From the NCBI GenBank assembly GCA_001600355.1, contig BCJU01000002.1, positions 2,294,001 through 2,358,000 of the forward strand: a stretch of DNA of 64,000 nucleotides, in the 5' to 3' direction. Shown here in pieces: positions 21,045 through 29,850 of the stretch (position 1 is its first letter; every line of letters starts with the position of its first letter). The DNA is from Meira nashicola (lineage: Eukaryota; Basidiomycota; Exobasidiomycetes; Exobasidiales; Brachybasidiaceae). Made by a program: the position numbers and the translations under genes. The notes below the pieces were generated by a model. The model did no database searches, was not told where the DNA came from, and saw nothing but the letters and a program-made list of their open reading frames with translations.

Positions 21045-21314
21045 CGTCACCTACTTTGCAATGGTGAATCACGTTGAACATAACAGGATTAGTAGGGTGG
21101 AGAAGAAAGAATACTTCAATCGCGTGGTCCCTGATTTTCTTCAGGGCAAATTTGGCGCCCGCCCACCTTTTTCTCCTACGCGGGGGAAACGCGTACATAG
21201 TAGTATTGTTTGTGCATTCGTGTTCTTCTGGACGAAAGAGGAAATCTTCTCAATACGGAGATAAGCATATTATTACCGCACCTCTTCCTCTTTTACCACC
21301 TTACCTGATCCAAT
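21045..21314. promoter_or_regulatory. divergent promoter, ASH2/BRE2 and Nudix genes
   Basis: These 270 bases lie between two divergent start codons. A small overlapping open frame (21074-21511) runs into the Nudix gene and is a shadow. No specific site recognised. Confidence 0.45.
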
Positions 21315-22472
21315 ATGACAATCCATCCGTCAAATTTAGAGGGCGCTTCGCCAATCATCAAAGGTGCTATCGAACGATTGTCTACCTTGCCCAGCGCTCC
21401 AGCGCTACCCAAAGGCATTTCAATCAAAGCACAAGCAGCAGTTGCAGTCATTTTGTATCAAGCGCCATCACAACCGAATTCAAATCACGAAATACCATCT
21501 CGTATAAGTAAAAATGAACAGCAAATTAACGGTAATGATGAATATGAGCCAGAATTACATGTTATTTGCACCACACGTGCTTTACATCTTTCATCACATC
21601 CAGGTCAAGGAAGTTTGCCAGGAGGAAAAGTGGATAGAACGGATGATAGCGTGATGGAAACTGCATTTCGAGAGACATGTGAAGAAATTCTTCTACCCGA
21701 TGAAACGATGAAAAATGGAGAGATTATCCCACTTTGCATAATGCGACCATTTTTGAGCAAAACAGCATTAATTGTTCATCCGGTCGTATTTTGGCTTCCA
21801 CCAAAGACAACGACGAAAACAATCAACAGTTTACATCCTTCACCTGATGAGGTTTCTGCTATTTGGAGCTATCCTTTAAGAGCCGTTTTAAATAGTACTG
21901 CTCCTAGACAGATAAGGAAGATAGTTGAAGGACAACCGATCGAATATGGAAAACCATTGATGAAATTAATGGAAGCAGATCAGGTAGACACTCATAGACC
22001 TCCTCAAATAGATTTTCGTTCGTACAGCGAAGTTCCATGGATTCAAAATAAGCCTTATCGCTTACATCGATTCCGATCCACTCATCAACTAATCAAAGGA
22101 CTTACAGCTGATATTTTGATCAATGTCGCATCTCATGCTTATAGAGATTCGCCTTTTGCCGGTCCAACGTATCAAACCTATTCATCTTTACAGCCTAGTT
22201 GGGATGATTGGGTAACCTACATTGTCAAAAGAATCCTTTCGGGAGCTCCAAGAGAGAAGAGTAGATGGGGAGATGGAGAAAGTGGTGATAGTTATGGTAG
22301 CACAGAACGTCATGGTACGCAAATCGGACAAGATTACGATTTAGAAGATGCAGATTTGAGCAATGCTGAAGCTAGGAAGCGCGATCTCGCATTGACACTT
22401 CGTGAAGCACCGGTAGAGTGGTCAAAAGATAGCAATGATTATGCTGTCAAAGAAGAGATTGCAGTTTCATAA
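21315..22472 (+). CDS. Nudix hydrolase, CoA-diphosphatase (Pcd1/NUDT7) type
   Basis: This is probably a Nudix pyrophosphatase that cleaves coenzyme A or its derivatives (Pcd1/NUDT7/NUDT8 group), often peroxisomal. It has 385 residues and starts at ATG 21315. The Nudix region is at about residues 97-130: GQGSLPGGKVDRTD, then FRETCEEILL, matching the LPGGK-x-DPTD plus REAxEE form of the CoA group. Family proteins continue with a hydrophobic strand as here (TALIVHPVVFWLPP) and a DEVSAIWSYPL loop. The extra C-terminal 150 residues, including a run of charged residues, are longer than in human NUDT7. I see no clear C-terminal peroxisomal signal (it ends AVS). The Nudix call is firm; the substrate is inferred. 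Confidence 0.82.
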   Translation: MTIHPSNLEGASPIIKGAIERLSTLPSAPALPKGISIKAQAAVAVILYQAPSQPNSNHEIPSRISKNEQQINGNDEYEPELHVICTTRALHLSSHPGQGSLPGGKVDRTDDSVMETAFRETCEEILLPDETMKNGEIIPLCIMRPFLSKTALIVHPVVFWLPPKTTTKTINSLHPSPDEVSAIWSYPLRAVLNSTAPRQIRKIVEGQPIEYGKPLMKLMEADQVDTHRPPQIDFRSYSEVPWIQNKPYRLHRFRSTHQLIKGLTADILINVASHAYRDSPFAGPTYQTYSSLQPSWDDWVTYIVKRILSGAPREKSRWGDGESGDSYGSTERHGTQIGQDYDLEDADLSNAEARKRDLALTLREAPVEWSKDSNDYAVKEEIAVS

Positions 22473-22601
22473 TTCCCGTCGTCTCTTCAGCATTGTATTT
22501 ATATTGAGAGCAAAATAGATTCTGCAAAGGATAATAAATGTCATTGTCTATGGAAATGGTGTGACGTGGTATATACTTTCATCATTTTGTGAAAGGCAGA
22601 A

Positions 22602-23693
22602 TTAGTCTGATGTGACTGGTTTATCTGCTTCCTGGGTGGCTTCTTCTTTTGCAGATGTATGATTCTCTCCATTGGAAACTTGCTCTTTTGGTTCCTCATC
22701 CTTCTTCTCTCCATTAGTTTCCGTAGTCGCTTGAGTTGATCTTGCCTTTGTTTCATGTTTCCTCGTTCCATCTTGTGCAATTCCACAAAAGTCCAAGACT
22801 TGATTCCAATATCTTTCAAACTGGAAATCATATTTCCAAGATCCTCCGAATTCATAATCGAGCATATCCACAGGAATAAAGTCTTTTACTTTTTCGGGTG
22901 TGCGTAACATTTGAACTTTTGAACGAGTTACTGGATCCAAGAAAGGCGAGATAGCAGTAAAGAATGTAGACAAGAACCAAGGCACATTTACTACGATAGC
23001 CAATCCCAATCTTTCAGGATAATGATTTTGTAGAATGTTCAATACCTTTAGTTGGGTCGAGAAATTTGGTTGGGTTGCATTCGTTGCACGATGATAATCA
23101 ATAACCCAGCAAATTTTATCTTGATTTGGCGGACAAAAGTCACTTGCACGTTCTAGATCAAAAACTAAAAATCTAATTTGTTGTGGATTTGCTTTAGTAT
23201 TTTCTCTTCCAGGCCTTAGATACAAACATGGCCTTCCTGCATTATCGAATCCGCTTATAATATGTTTTCCTGTTTCACCTTCTTGTTTTACCGAATCTGG
23301 AACGATTAAATCTGGTTTGAAATCACGACGCCAATGTAGAGTATCTGTTGCTCTCTTTTTCGCTTGTGCTTCATCCCAATTAACAGCCATTGCATATCTT
23401 CGAGTTGTAGAAGGATCTTCAATCCATTTCCTTTCCCAAGGAACATAATCTTTATCAATTTGTTCTAAATCTTCATGCGCTTTAAGTAAATGATCTTTGA
23501 GATTTGACATGATTTTCACTTGTGATTCGGTAAAAGTTGGTAATTCGGGCACCTTGCACGATGCAGAAGGCAATGTAATGATATCATATGAAACGGCAGG
23601 CTCAAACGCTGATCCATCATCATTCAACGTTTTCGCTTCAACTGAATTTGGCAATGTTTCCGTATTTGCCGTTCTTTTAAAAAATCGAGACAT
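22602..23693 (-). CDS. PDR16: Sec14-like CRAL-TRIO protein, Pdr16/Pdr17 type
   Basis: This is a phosphatidylinositol-transfer protein of the Pdr16/Pdr17 (Sfh3/Sfh4) branch, linked in yeast to lipid droplets, plasma membrane lipids and azole tolerance. The frame starts at GTG (23702), and the ATG is 23693 (MSRFFKRTANTE), giving 363 residues. CRAL-TRIO N-terminal region: WERKWIEDPSTTRRYAMAV. Core domain at about residues 140-310: GKHIISGFDNAGRPCLYLRP, then GRENTKANPQQIRFLVFDLE, CWVIDYHRA, LQNHYPERLGLAIVVNVPW and LDPVTRSKVQML. The paired GRxNTK and HYPERLG motifs and LRPGR match Pdr16 closely. The last 60 residues are a Glu/Lys-rich tail. The gene has no intron. The identification is strong. Confidence 0.88.
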   Translation of the reverse strand: MSRFFKRTANTETLPNSVEAKTLNDDGSAFEPAVSYDIITLPSASCKVPELPTFTESQVKIMSNLKDHLLKAHEDLEQIDKDYVPWERKWIEDPSTTRRYAMAVNWDEAQAKKRATDTLHWRRDFKPDLIVPDSVKQEGETGKHIISGFDNAGRPCLYLRPGRENTKANPQQIRFLVFDLERASDFCPPNQDKICWVIDYHRATNATQPNFSTQLKVLNILQNHYPERLGLAIVVNVPWFLSTFFTAISPFLDPVTRSKVQMLRTPEKVKDFIPVDMLDYEFGGSWKYDFQFERYWNQVLDFCGIAQDGTRKHETKARSTQATTETNGEKKDEEPKEQVSNGENHTSAKEEATQEADKPVTSD

Positions 23694-24214
23694 GATTATC
23701 ACTTTATCGACAAGATGAACGAGGAGAGCTTCGGCGTTGGAGGTCAGGAGAACAAACCGATGGAAATTATGTTTTTAGCTAATTTGGTGTTGTTTGCATT
23801 TCTTCCTTATGCATTATCGCAAAAACATTTTCTGGGCTAAAGTGGCGCGTTTCAAAAAATCGTGTCATTTATTGCTTGAAGCAAGAGATAGCGGGCCCGA
23901 AAGAACATGCTAAGCCGAAAAGCCGCCGAAGTTAGTTCAGGTACGAAGAATGATGCTTAAATTGTTTTAAAGCAGTATCATCTGCTAACATCTGGTGCAA
24001 TTTGAAGTGGTGTCATCTACTATACGGCAAAGCTGCTAGAGATTGTCTTTACTAGCCTTACTTTCCTGCTATCTTGCTCTTGACCATGGCGACAGCATCA
24101 CTTCCTGAAGGAAAGAGGATAGGTAGAACAACGTACGACAACTCAACGCTGAGAATATAAAATTTTGTACAATGTGAAGTAATCTACAAAGAAATTTAAG
24201 TACATGTGTAAAAA
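23694..24214. other. intergenic region between the PDR16-like promoter and the SET gene 3' end
   Basis: About 520 bases containing the promoter of the PDR16-like gene (on the minus strand) and the terminator region of the SET gene. I see no gene or repeat in it. Confidence 0.5.
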
Positions 24215-25735
24215 TTACATGCGAACTTTTGGTGGTTGATCGCGACCCTTGAAAACGAAACCCGAACATGTTTGGGCACCACAATGACACTTCATAGTTT
24301 CCAATCTTTCATAAAATTGGGACATTTGATGTGAATGTGGACCATCAACTTTGTGATCAGATATGCCTTCGTAATGAATGGTGAGCTCTTGACCTGCTTT
24401 CAGATTCTCCTTGGCAAAGTAGGCAACAAGAGGGCGGCGGATATCACGTTCATAAGTGTAAACCATATGGCGAATCAAATTTGGCTCGCATGAATGTGCC
24501 AGGTATCGAGTGATATTGCCGAACAGAGTACCATCAATCGACAATAAAGGGTCATCTTCACATCTCTTTTCCAGCATTTCCACCAGGTCATCCGAAATTT
24601 TCAGCCTTTCTTCTCTTTTCTCTTCCAAGGTTTTCGCTGTGCTCTCGATTCCATGAAGCTCTTCGTATGCACGTTTTTCTTTCACCTTCTTTTCGACATA
24701 TTGATCGATGGTTAATCCTTTCTTTCGCAGGTAAGGAGCAGCATGCACATGCCACTTGACATGGTAAGGTGTGATATCCATGACATATGTATTGTTTAGT
24801 CTTGAGTATACCAAATTACGTTTGTTTGCCTCAGCAGCAGTGATCAATTCTCCTGCATACAGTTCAATGAATTGACCCGCTTTCACGTCTTCTGCCAATT
24901 TGACACACCATCCTTTCTTTGCACTTTTAAACAGTATCAAGCCGACTTTCCTACCCTTGCTGACGACTCTATTCTTGCAATTTCCCCTGCAGGAACAATC
25001 GTCGTTGCATTCCCAAATTGGCGTATCTTCTTCATGAAGTACACCTTGATGCAATAAACCATCTGACTGATATGCAAATTGATCTTCCGGTAAGGTTAAG
25101 TAGTATTCCGGTGCCAATTTTGTGTGCATTTTGCGACACTTACAAGTTTTTGGATTGCAAATATCACCCTCACAACTGCATCCTTTGCCCACCGTGAGGT
25201 GATCGTCCAAACGTCTGGAAGGAGGTTCAAGCTTTGGATGGAGGAGATAATCATTCACATAGGAGAAATTGAAAGGAGGAGCCCAATCTTTGTCAACCTC
25301 ATTTTCGATCACGATATCCGGCGATCCAAGAGAATGTTGATTCATTTCTGCTTCCATAATTTTTCGATGTGTGAATTTGTTTTGTCCCAATCTTTGTTCC
25401 ATTAAAATCAAATCCGGTAACCTTTTCACATCTCGTCGAAATGGGGAGAGCGTCAAAATTTCTGGAGATGATAAATCGAATTGTGCTTTTTCGGTACCTT
25501 GCTTGTTGTGTTTGTTTATGTCCATAATTGCCATTCGGTCTGTTTGAGAGGCAAGTTCCTCTTCGCTTGCAATCAGGCTCTGCATATTAGCTGGAACTTT
25601 TACATTTCCTTGTGATCTAGCATTGGATTGATTGACGATTGGAGTGCTGATCGGAGTCTCAAACTCCTCGTTCCCATCTTCGTCATCACTATCCAATGTC
25701 AAATCAACAAAATCGAATACTTTGGATGTATTCAT
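24215..25735 (-). CDS. SUV39/Clr4-type histone H3K9 methyltransferase (pre-SET, SET, post-SET)
   Basis: This is a nuclear histone lysine methyltransferase of the Suv39/Clr4 class, which trimethylates H3K9 to make heterochromatin. The ATG at 25735 (MNTSKVFDFVDL) gives 506 residues. The open frame extends upstream to 25903 without protein character. No chromodomain is visible in the N-terminal 170 residues. Pre-SET zinc cluster at about 180-262: CSCEGDICNPKTCKCRKM and later CNDDCSCRGNCKNRVV. SET begins near 258 (KKGWCVKLAEDVKAGQFIEL, then YAGELI), and Tyr of HYEG is present. A charged coiled-coil-like insertion of about 75 residues sits at 325-400. The NHSC motif reads AHSCEPNL, with Ala at residue 413 in place of Asn. 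Post-SET at 481-493 is CHCGAQTCSGFVF. The class is clear. The Ala change and long insertion are odd. Confidence 0.86.
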   Translation of the reverse strand: MNTSKVFDFVDLTLDSDDEDGNEEFETPISTPIVNQSNARSQGNVKVPANMQSLIASEEELASQTDRMAIMDINKHNKQGTEKAQFDLSSPEILTLSPFRRDVKRLPDLILMEQRLGQNKFTHRKIMEAEMNQHSLGSPDIVIENEVDKDWAPPFNFSYVNDYLLHPKLEPPSRRLDDHLTVGKGCSCEGDICNPKTCKCRKMHTKLAPEYYLTLPEDQFAYQSDGLLHQGVLHEEDTPIWECNDDCSCRGNCKNRVVSKGRKVGLILFKSAKKGWCVKLAEDVKAGQFIELYAGELITAAEANKRNLVYSRLNNTYVMDITPYHVKWHVHAAPYLRKKGLTIDQYVEKKVKEKRAYEELHGIESTAKTLEEKREERLKISDDLVEMLEKRCEDDPLLSIDGTLFGNITRYLAHSCEPNLIRHMVYTYERDIRRPLVAYFAKENLKAGQELTIHYEGISDHKVDGPHSHQMSQFYERLETMKCHCGAQTCSGFVFKGRDQPPKVRM

Positions 25736-26069
25736 TGTGAAAGATTTTCTATGGTGGTGCAAAAGAGAAAGTCGCTCAAATAAAAAAACACGACTCAGCT
25801 TGCCGAATGAGCTGAAGTAGATTTCATTCTTCCAAACAAAACGGTCCGAAAAGTAAATGCGACAATATTTTATGTCCGAAGAAACATTTTCTGTGCAAGG
25901 CAAAATGTTCTTGATTCATAGCACAAATGTGATCGGTTCAAGGGGACAAGATCATAAGCCTAATCAGTTCAGACGCGAAGTATTATAGCATTCTCAGGCG
26001 CAGACGCTTTGACCAATTTTGACACATTTTCGCTTTTACGCCAATTGATCTTTCTTTCTTCCAAGAAGA
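25736..26069. promoter_or_regulatory. divergent promoter, SET-protein and TTI2-like genes
   Basis: These 334 bases lie between two divergent ATGs. Part of the SET gene's open frame continues here but without protein-like composition, so it is probably leader. No defined site recognised. Confidence 0.45.
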
Positions 26070-27818
26070 ATGCAGGGTAACGAAGAAGAAAGAGCAATAC
26101 GGCAAATATGTTTAAAGCTCACGCCGCCTCTTTTGCTTTCCACTCCTAGTCGATGGAGAGCGGTAGAAGATGAAGATCAGCTGGCAAATAGTGCAGGCAT
26201 CTCAGCAAAAGATCGAGTAATACAAAATGCCAAAGTAGCCACCGATTGGATAGAGGTAGAAGTGCCGAAGCAGCTAGAGTATCTCAAAAAGCAATTGGAA
26301 GGAATAGAAATAGCAAACTTATCAATTGAATTACGAACTCTAATTGCTATAACTCTGACCAGATTCATCTCTTATCGAAAATCGGCTTTCCAACCATTTT
26401 CAATCAACGTATGGACTTCGAGTGAGAGAAATCTCTTCGCATCTCCCAAAAATGATGAAATCGCTCGCACAATTGTACGACTTCACATGTCCTCTGAAGG
26501 AAACCACACGATACCTCTTGATGTGATTGATGTGATACTCCAATCTTACATTCGGCCTCTATTCAGCACAACGCCGTCTTCCAGAATCAATGAAACCAGT
26601 GGGAGGACTAAGCAAGCGTCCAAGATTCAATCGGCAGGCGCTGGACCAAGAGAAGATGAAACAATCTGGAAAGGTGGAGATCTGAAACGTGCTAAAGAGA
26701 TGAAGTGTGTAGGTGAAGAGATGTTACATACCGAGGAAGGGTCAATATCGTTGCAATCAAGACATATGGGAATAGGAGCAGAATCTATTTTGTTTGCTTG
26801 CTGCGAGAGCATAGAAGGAGCATCAATACAAGATGGAGATAAATGGGACAGATATTGGACACAAATTCTACCTCCTCTTTTGCAACTACTTGAAGATCCT
26901 TCACCAAGATTTCGTCTGGCAGGAACACAAATATTGAGCGCAACACTTTTGGCTGGATACGAAGATCCAAAGAGGAGACAAAAGATTGGTACTTTATTGC
27001 TACGTACAGGTGTGGCAGAATTGTTTCGATCTACACTCTTATCAAATTTAACATTCATTTCTGTCCAAATTTCAGGAGCCCTCTTGCAAAGTACGGCAGA
27101 GGCATATGTGAAACTTGTGCGGACAACAACAGAAGATTTGATTGCCCGCCATGATCGTCCTCAAGCGTATTTGGTCTCGGATGGTGGAAGAGCGAGATTC
27201 GAGCAATTTAGTCAACTAATCGAAGATGGCGTTCTCCGTGTTTGGGCCTATGCTCCATCTACTTCAACCCTTTTTGAGATTGGAGAAATTGAACAATTTC
27301 AAGACAGACTGGGAGGTAGTGAATATGAGGATTTCGATGTGATTGATGCTTCAATCCACATACTCAAACAAGCAGCTCATAGTGACAATCTCGGAAGTGG
27401 AATTATGCGCTATCTCGATGTCACGCTGGAATTCCTGCTACAACAATTGTCCGGCTTGGAAGCAAAGGTAGAACGATCAATACAAAAGAAATTGTCTGAC
27501 ACCAAAAAAGAGTCTTTCATCAATCTCCGCAGACAAATCGTAGCAGCAGAAGCGATCCTGAGCATCCTACAAGCAAGTAGTGATTGCCCTCTTGTTGAAG
27601 ACTGGGGTGCAAAGTGCATCACTACATGTGCAAAGTGCTGGTATGTGTGTCAAATTCATGTTCTGAAAGGTGCGCATCTTGCAAGACTGGAAGAATTAAT
27701 TCATAGTCTTGTGCAATTCTTTTATCAAAATTATAAAGCATCCTCCGACGAGACGTTGCAAACGATTTCGAAGCTGGACCCTTCCGCATTCAACGGATTT
27801 CTTAACTCTCACGCATGA
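26070..27818 (+). CDS. TTI2: TTI2-like protein (Tel2-Tti1-Tti2 complex)
   Basis: The best match is Tti2, a HEAT-repeat protein in the Tel2-Tti1-Tti2 co-chaperone complex that stabilises PI3K-like kinases (TOR, ATM, ATR types). It has 582 residues with ATG at 26070. The sequence is alpha-helical. The family-style central block reads GAESILFACCESIEGASIQ, then ILPPLLQLLEDPSPRF and RLAGTQILSATLLAG, followed by LLLRTGVAELFRSTLLSNL and FISVQISGALLQSTAEAYV. A low-complexity linker at about 170-220 is rich in Arg, Lys and Glu. The gene has no intron and is 48 bases from the convergent AP-3 sigma gene. I recognise the PxLxLL(D/E)DxSxxxR block from Tti2, but the family is weakly conserved, so the name is an inference of moderate strength. 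Confidence 0.6.
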   Translation: MQGNEEERAIRQICLKLTPPLLLSTPSRWRAVEDEDQLANSAGISAKDRVIQNAKVATDWIEVEVPKQLEYLKKQLEGIEIANLSIELRTLIAITLTRFISYRKSAFQPFSINVWTSSERNLFASPKNDEIARTIVRLHMSSEGNHTIPLDVIDVILQSYIRPLFSTTPSSRINETSGRTKQASKIQSAGAGPREDETIWKGGDLKRAKEMKCVGEEMLHTEEGSISLQSRHMGIGAESILFACCESIEGASIQDGDKWDRYWTQILPPLLQLLEDPSPRFRLAGTQILSATLLAGYEDPKRRQKIGTLLLRTGVAELFRSTLLSNLTFISVQISGALLQSTAEAYVKLVRTTTEDLIARHDRPQAYLVSDGGRARFEQFSQLIEDGVLRVWAYAPSTSTLFEIGEIEQFQDRLGGSEYEDFDVIDASIHILKQAAHSDNLGSGIMRYLDVTLEFLLQQLSGLEAKVERSIQKKLSDTKKESFINLRRQIVAAEAILSILQASSDCPLVEDWGAKCITTCAKCWYVCQIHVLKGAHLARLEELIHSLVQFFYQNYKASSDETLQTISKLDPSAFNGFLNSHA

Positions 27819-27866
27819 TGTACAATAAACAATGAATGTATTATACAAATGTTGTATTCTATCCTG

Positions 27867-28718
27867 TCAATGATGTATTCTTCCATAAGTAGACCCTCCA
27901 GTCATTGTGTTCCCATTACCTAACCTTGCTCCCCAATCGCGAGCCCAACCTCCAACTTGTGCTGCTGCTCCGCCCCATGGCATTCCTCCTAATCCTGCTG
28001 GTGGTGTCCAATTAGATGCATTGGCACCTGCATTTCCACCCATGCCGGGAATAACACCTGTCGAACCAGTTAGAGAAGTTGTTGCAGCAGATGCTTTTCT
28101 TGCTTTATTTGCTGATTCTGCATTTTGTGCTATCTCGTTTATATTTGTTTCTAAAACTAAACCACCTTGAATGATTTCGTCCAAGATTCCATGAACTTCA
28201 TCAAAATGAAAGATTAAATCCAACTCACAAACATTCTCAAATGATCTATCTAATGCTTCAACAAATACTTGAATTAAGTCCAAAATACCCAATTCACTTT
28301 CACTTTCGTCTACGATAAAAACGAAATATAATGTCGCATAATGTCGATAAATTACTCGTAGCTGATCATCTTGCTTTCTTGTGGATTTTGTCGTTTCGTT
28401 TGCTCTACTTTTGCCTTTGTCTAACTTTGAAGTACGAACGTCAATATCTTCTTCATAATTATCAACATCACCCAAAGAAGATTCTTTTTGAGATCGAGTT
28501 GCTGGAGGCGGTAATAATGGTCTCAATTCGGGTGCATCTAAGAAATTACATGCTTCTCTACCGGAAGATGAAGATGTTGCACTTGTTGTTCGTTTGTGTA
28601 CAAGAGCAAAAGTCTTTTGCAATAAGGCTTGTTGTCTTGAAGTGGGTAACTGCGAATAAAATCTTGTCAATCTAGGCTTTCCATGATTGTTAAAGATTAA
28701 GGCAGCCCTTATAGCCAT
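27867..28718 (-). CDS. APS3: AP-3 adaptor complex sigma subunit
   Basis: This is the small chain of the AP-3 clathrin-adaptor-like complex, which carries cargo from the Golgi to the vacuole. The frame begins at GTG (28751) but the ATG at 28718 fits the family: MAIRAALIFNNHGKPRLTRF, compared with the usual small-chain opening. It encodes 283 residues, well above the normal 160-190. The excess comes from an insertion of about 70 residues between the first helix and RVIYRHYATLYFVFIVDESE (near residue 122) and from a Gly-, Ala- and Trp-rich tail after residue 225. The core continues with ELGILDLIQVFVEALDRSFE and DLIFHFDEVHGILDEIIQGG, typical of sigma-3. The identification is firm. Confidence 0.92.
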   Translation of the reverse strand: MAIRAALIFNNHGKPRLTRFYSQLPTSRQQALLQKTFALVHKRTTSATSSSSGREACNFLDAPELRPLLPPPATRSQKESSLGDVDNYEEDIDVRTSKLDKGKSRANETTKSTRKQDDQLRVIYRHYATLYFVFIVDESESELGILDLIQVFVEALDRSFENVCELDLIFHFDEVHGILDEIIQGGLVLETNINEIAQNAESANKARKASAATTSLTGSTGVIPGMGGNAGANASNWTPPAGLGGMPWGGAAAQVGGWARDWGARLGNGNTMTGGSTYGRIHH

Positions 28719-28945
28719 TTTTTGTTCGAAGTAGGTGATGATCGTCTCCACAGAATTGATTCCTTAACGCTAATCTTCCGGGTTTGGTGTAGTTTGAGCC
28801 CTGATTGAACGCGCCAAAAGAAGCGGCTTTCGGAAAACAAATTAAAATTTGGACAGTTTTGATTTTTTTTGGCAGAAAAAGGTAAATTTAAATTCGTCTT
28901 GCATACAAGGATCCCTTTTGAACACTTTCCTCATCATTGCTCAAA
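28719..28945. promoter_or_regulatory. divergent promoter, AP-3 sigma and EFG1
   Basis: These 227 bases separate the divergent AP-3 sigma and EFG1 start codons and must hold both promoters. A T-run occurs just upstream of EFG1. No defined site recognised. Confidence 0.45.
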
Positions 28946-29752
28946 ATGCCGCGCGATACATCTTCGCGAACGTCATACAAGTCTCGCAATAATCATCAAA
29001 ATGGCGGTGATAGAACAGAACAGAATAAACGTAAGCCAAAAAAGAAGGTAAAGAGAAATGAAGCACAAGAAGATGCAGAAGCTGAAAAGGATACGACTGC
29101 AGGTAGTGGAGTGAATAAGATTAAATCTGCAATAAGACAAACCAAGAGACTTTTATCGAAAGAAAAGATTTTAGCATCAGCACGTACGGATGCAGAACGT
29201 AGATTGACAGCATTAGAGGATGAATTGAATAGAAGGGAATTTGCTCAAAAAGAACGTAAAAATGCAACAAGATATCACAAAGTTCGCTTCTTTGAACGTC
29301 AAAAGTTGACTAGAAGGATAGGAAAGATAAAGAAGCAATTGGATAATGAAAAAGACAAAGAAAGTCTTGAAGCAGACTTGAGAGAGGCAAGAACACTGCT
29401 TAATTATGTTTTACACTTTCCCATGTCACAAAAGTATGTTGCATTATACCCTAACCAAGGTCCATCACCATTAGCAGAAGAGGATGAGAAAGAGGATGAA
29501 GAAAGTAAAATGTCACGTCAGAGGATGCGTCAAATAAAGCAACATATTGTAGAAGCAATGGAAAAGGGAGAATTAGGTCAAGAACCTGAAGTAGAACTAG
29601 AGAATCGAACAAAAGATGAAGGAAGCGGCGTTCCTAAGAGACAAAAGGCAATTCCTCTCTCAACTGCACCTCGTAAAAAACAAAAGAAGGATGATGAAGA
29701 AAAGATCGATCCTGCTGCCAACAATCTGGCTGATGATGATTTCTTTGCATAG
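28946..29752 (+). CDS. EFG1: rRNA-processing protein EFG1
   Basis: Efg1 is a nucleolar protein needed for maturation of the small-subunit pre-rRNA. The open frame begins at a TTG (28937), while the ATG is 28946 (MPRDTSSRTSYKS), giving 268 residues. The family is a basic, helical, coiled-coil protein, which fits: SAIRQTKRLLSKEKILASA, then LTALEDELNRREFAQKERKN, RYHKVRFFERQKLTRRIGKI and DLREARTLLNYVLHFPMSQK, with YVALYPN next. The KVRFFERQK and YVxxFPxxxKYxxLYP motifs are the strongest marks. The C-terminal third is acidic then basic and ends in a KR-rich patch. The gene has no intron and is followed 98 bases later by the FAHD1-like gene. The identification is strong. Confidence 0.9.
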   Translation: MPRDTSSRTSYKSRNNHQNGGDRTEQNKRKPKKKVKRNEAQEDAEAEKDTTAGSGVNKIKSAIRQTKRLLSKEKILASARTDAERRLTALEDELNRREFAQKERKNATRYHKVRFFERQKLTRRIGKIKKQLDNEKDKESLEADLREARTLLNYVLHFPMSQKYVALYPNQGPSPLAEEDEKEDEESKMSRQRMRQIKQHIVEAMEKGELGQEPEVELENRTKDEGSGVPKRQKAIPLSTAPRKKQKKDDEEKIDPAANNLADDDFFA

Positions 29753-29850
29753 TCTCTATGTCATTCAATTTCACTTGTACTATAAGCATTTCAATAACAA
29801 AAATATTTACATTAGCCTTTAAATCTATCCCCCGCGTCGATTCTTAAAAA

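Noticed and set aside
21074..21511. 145-codon frame upstream of the Nudix gene
   Set aside because: It overlaps the Nudix gene in another frame and has no recognisable features.
25736..25903. 56-residue N-terminal extension of the SET protein
   Set aside because: The added sequence is hydrophobic and Phe-rich without family character; the internal ATG fits better.
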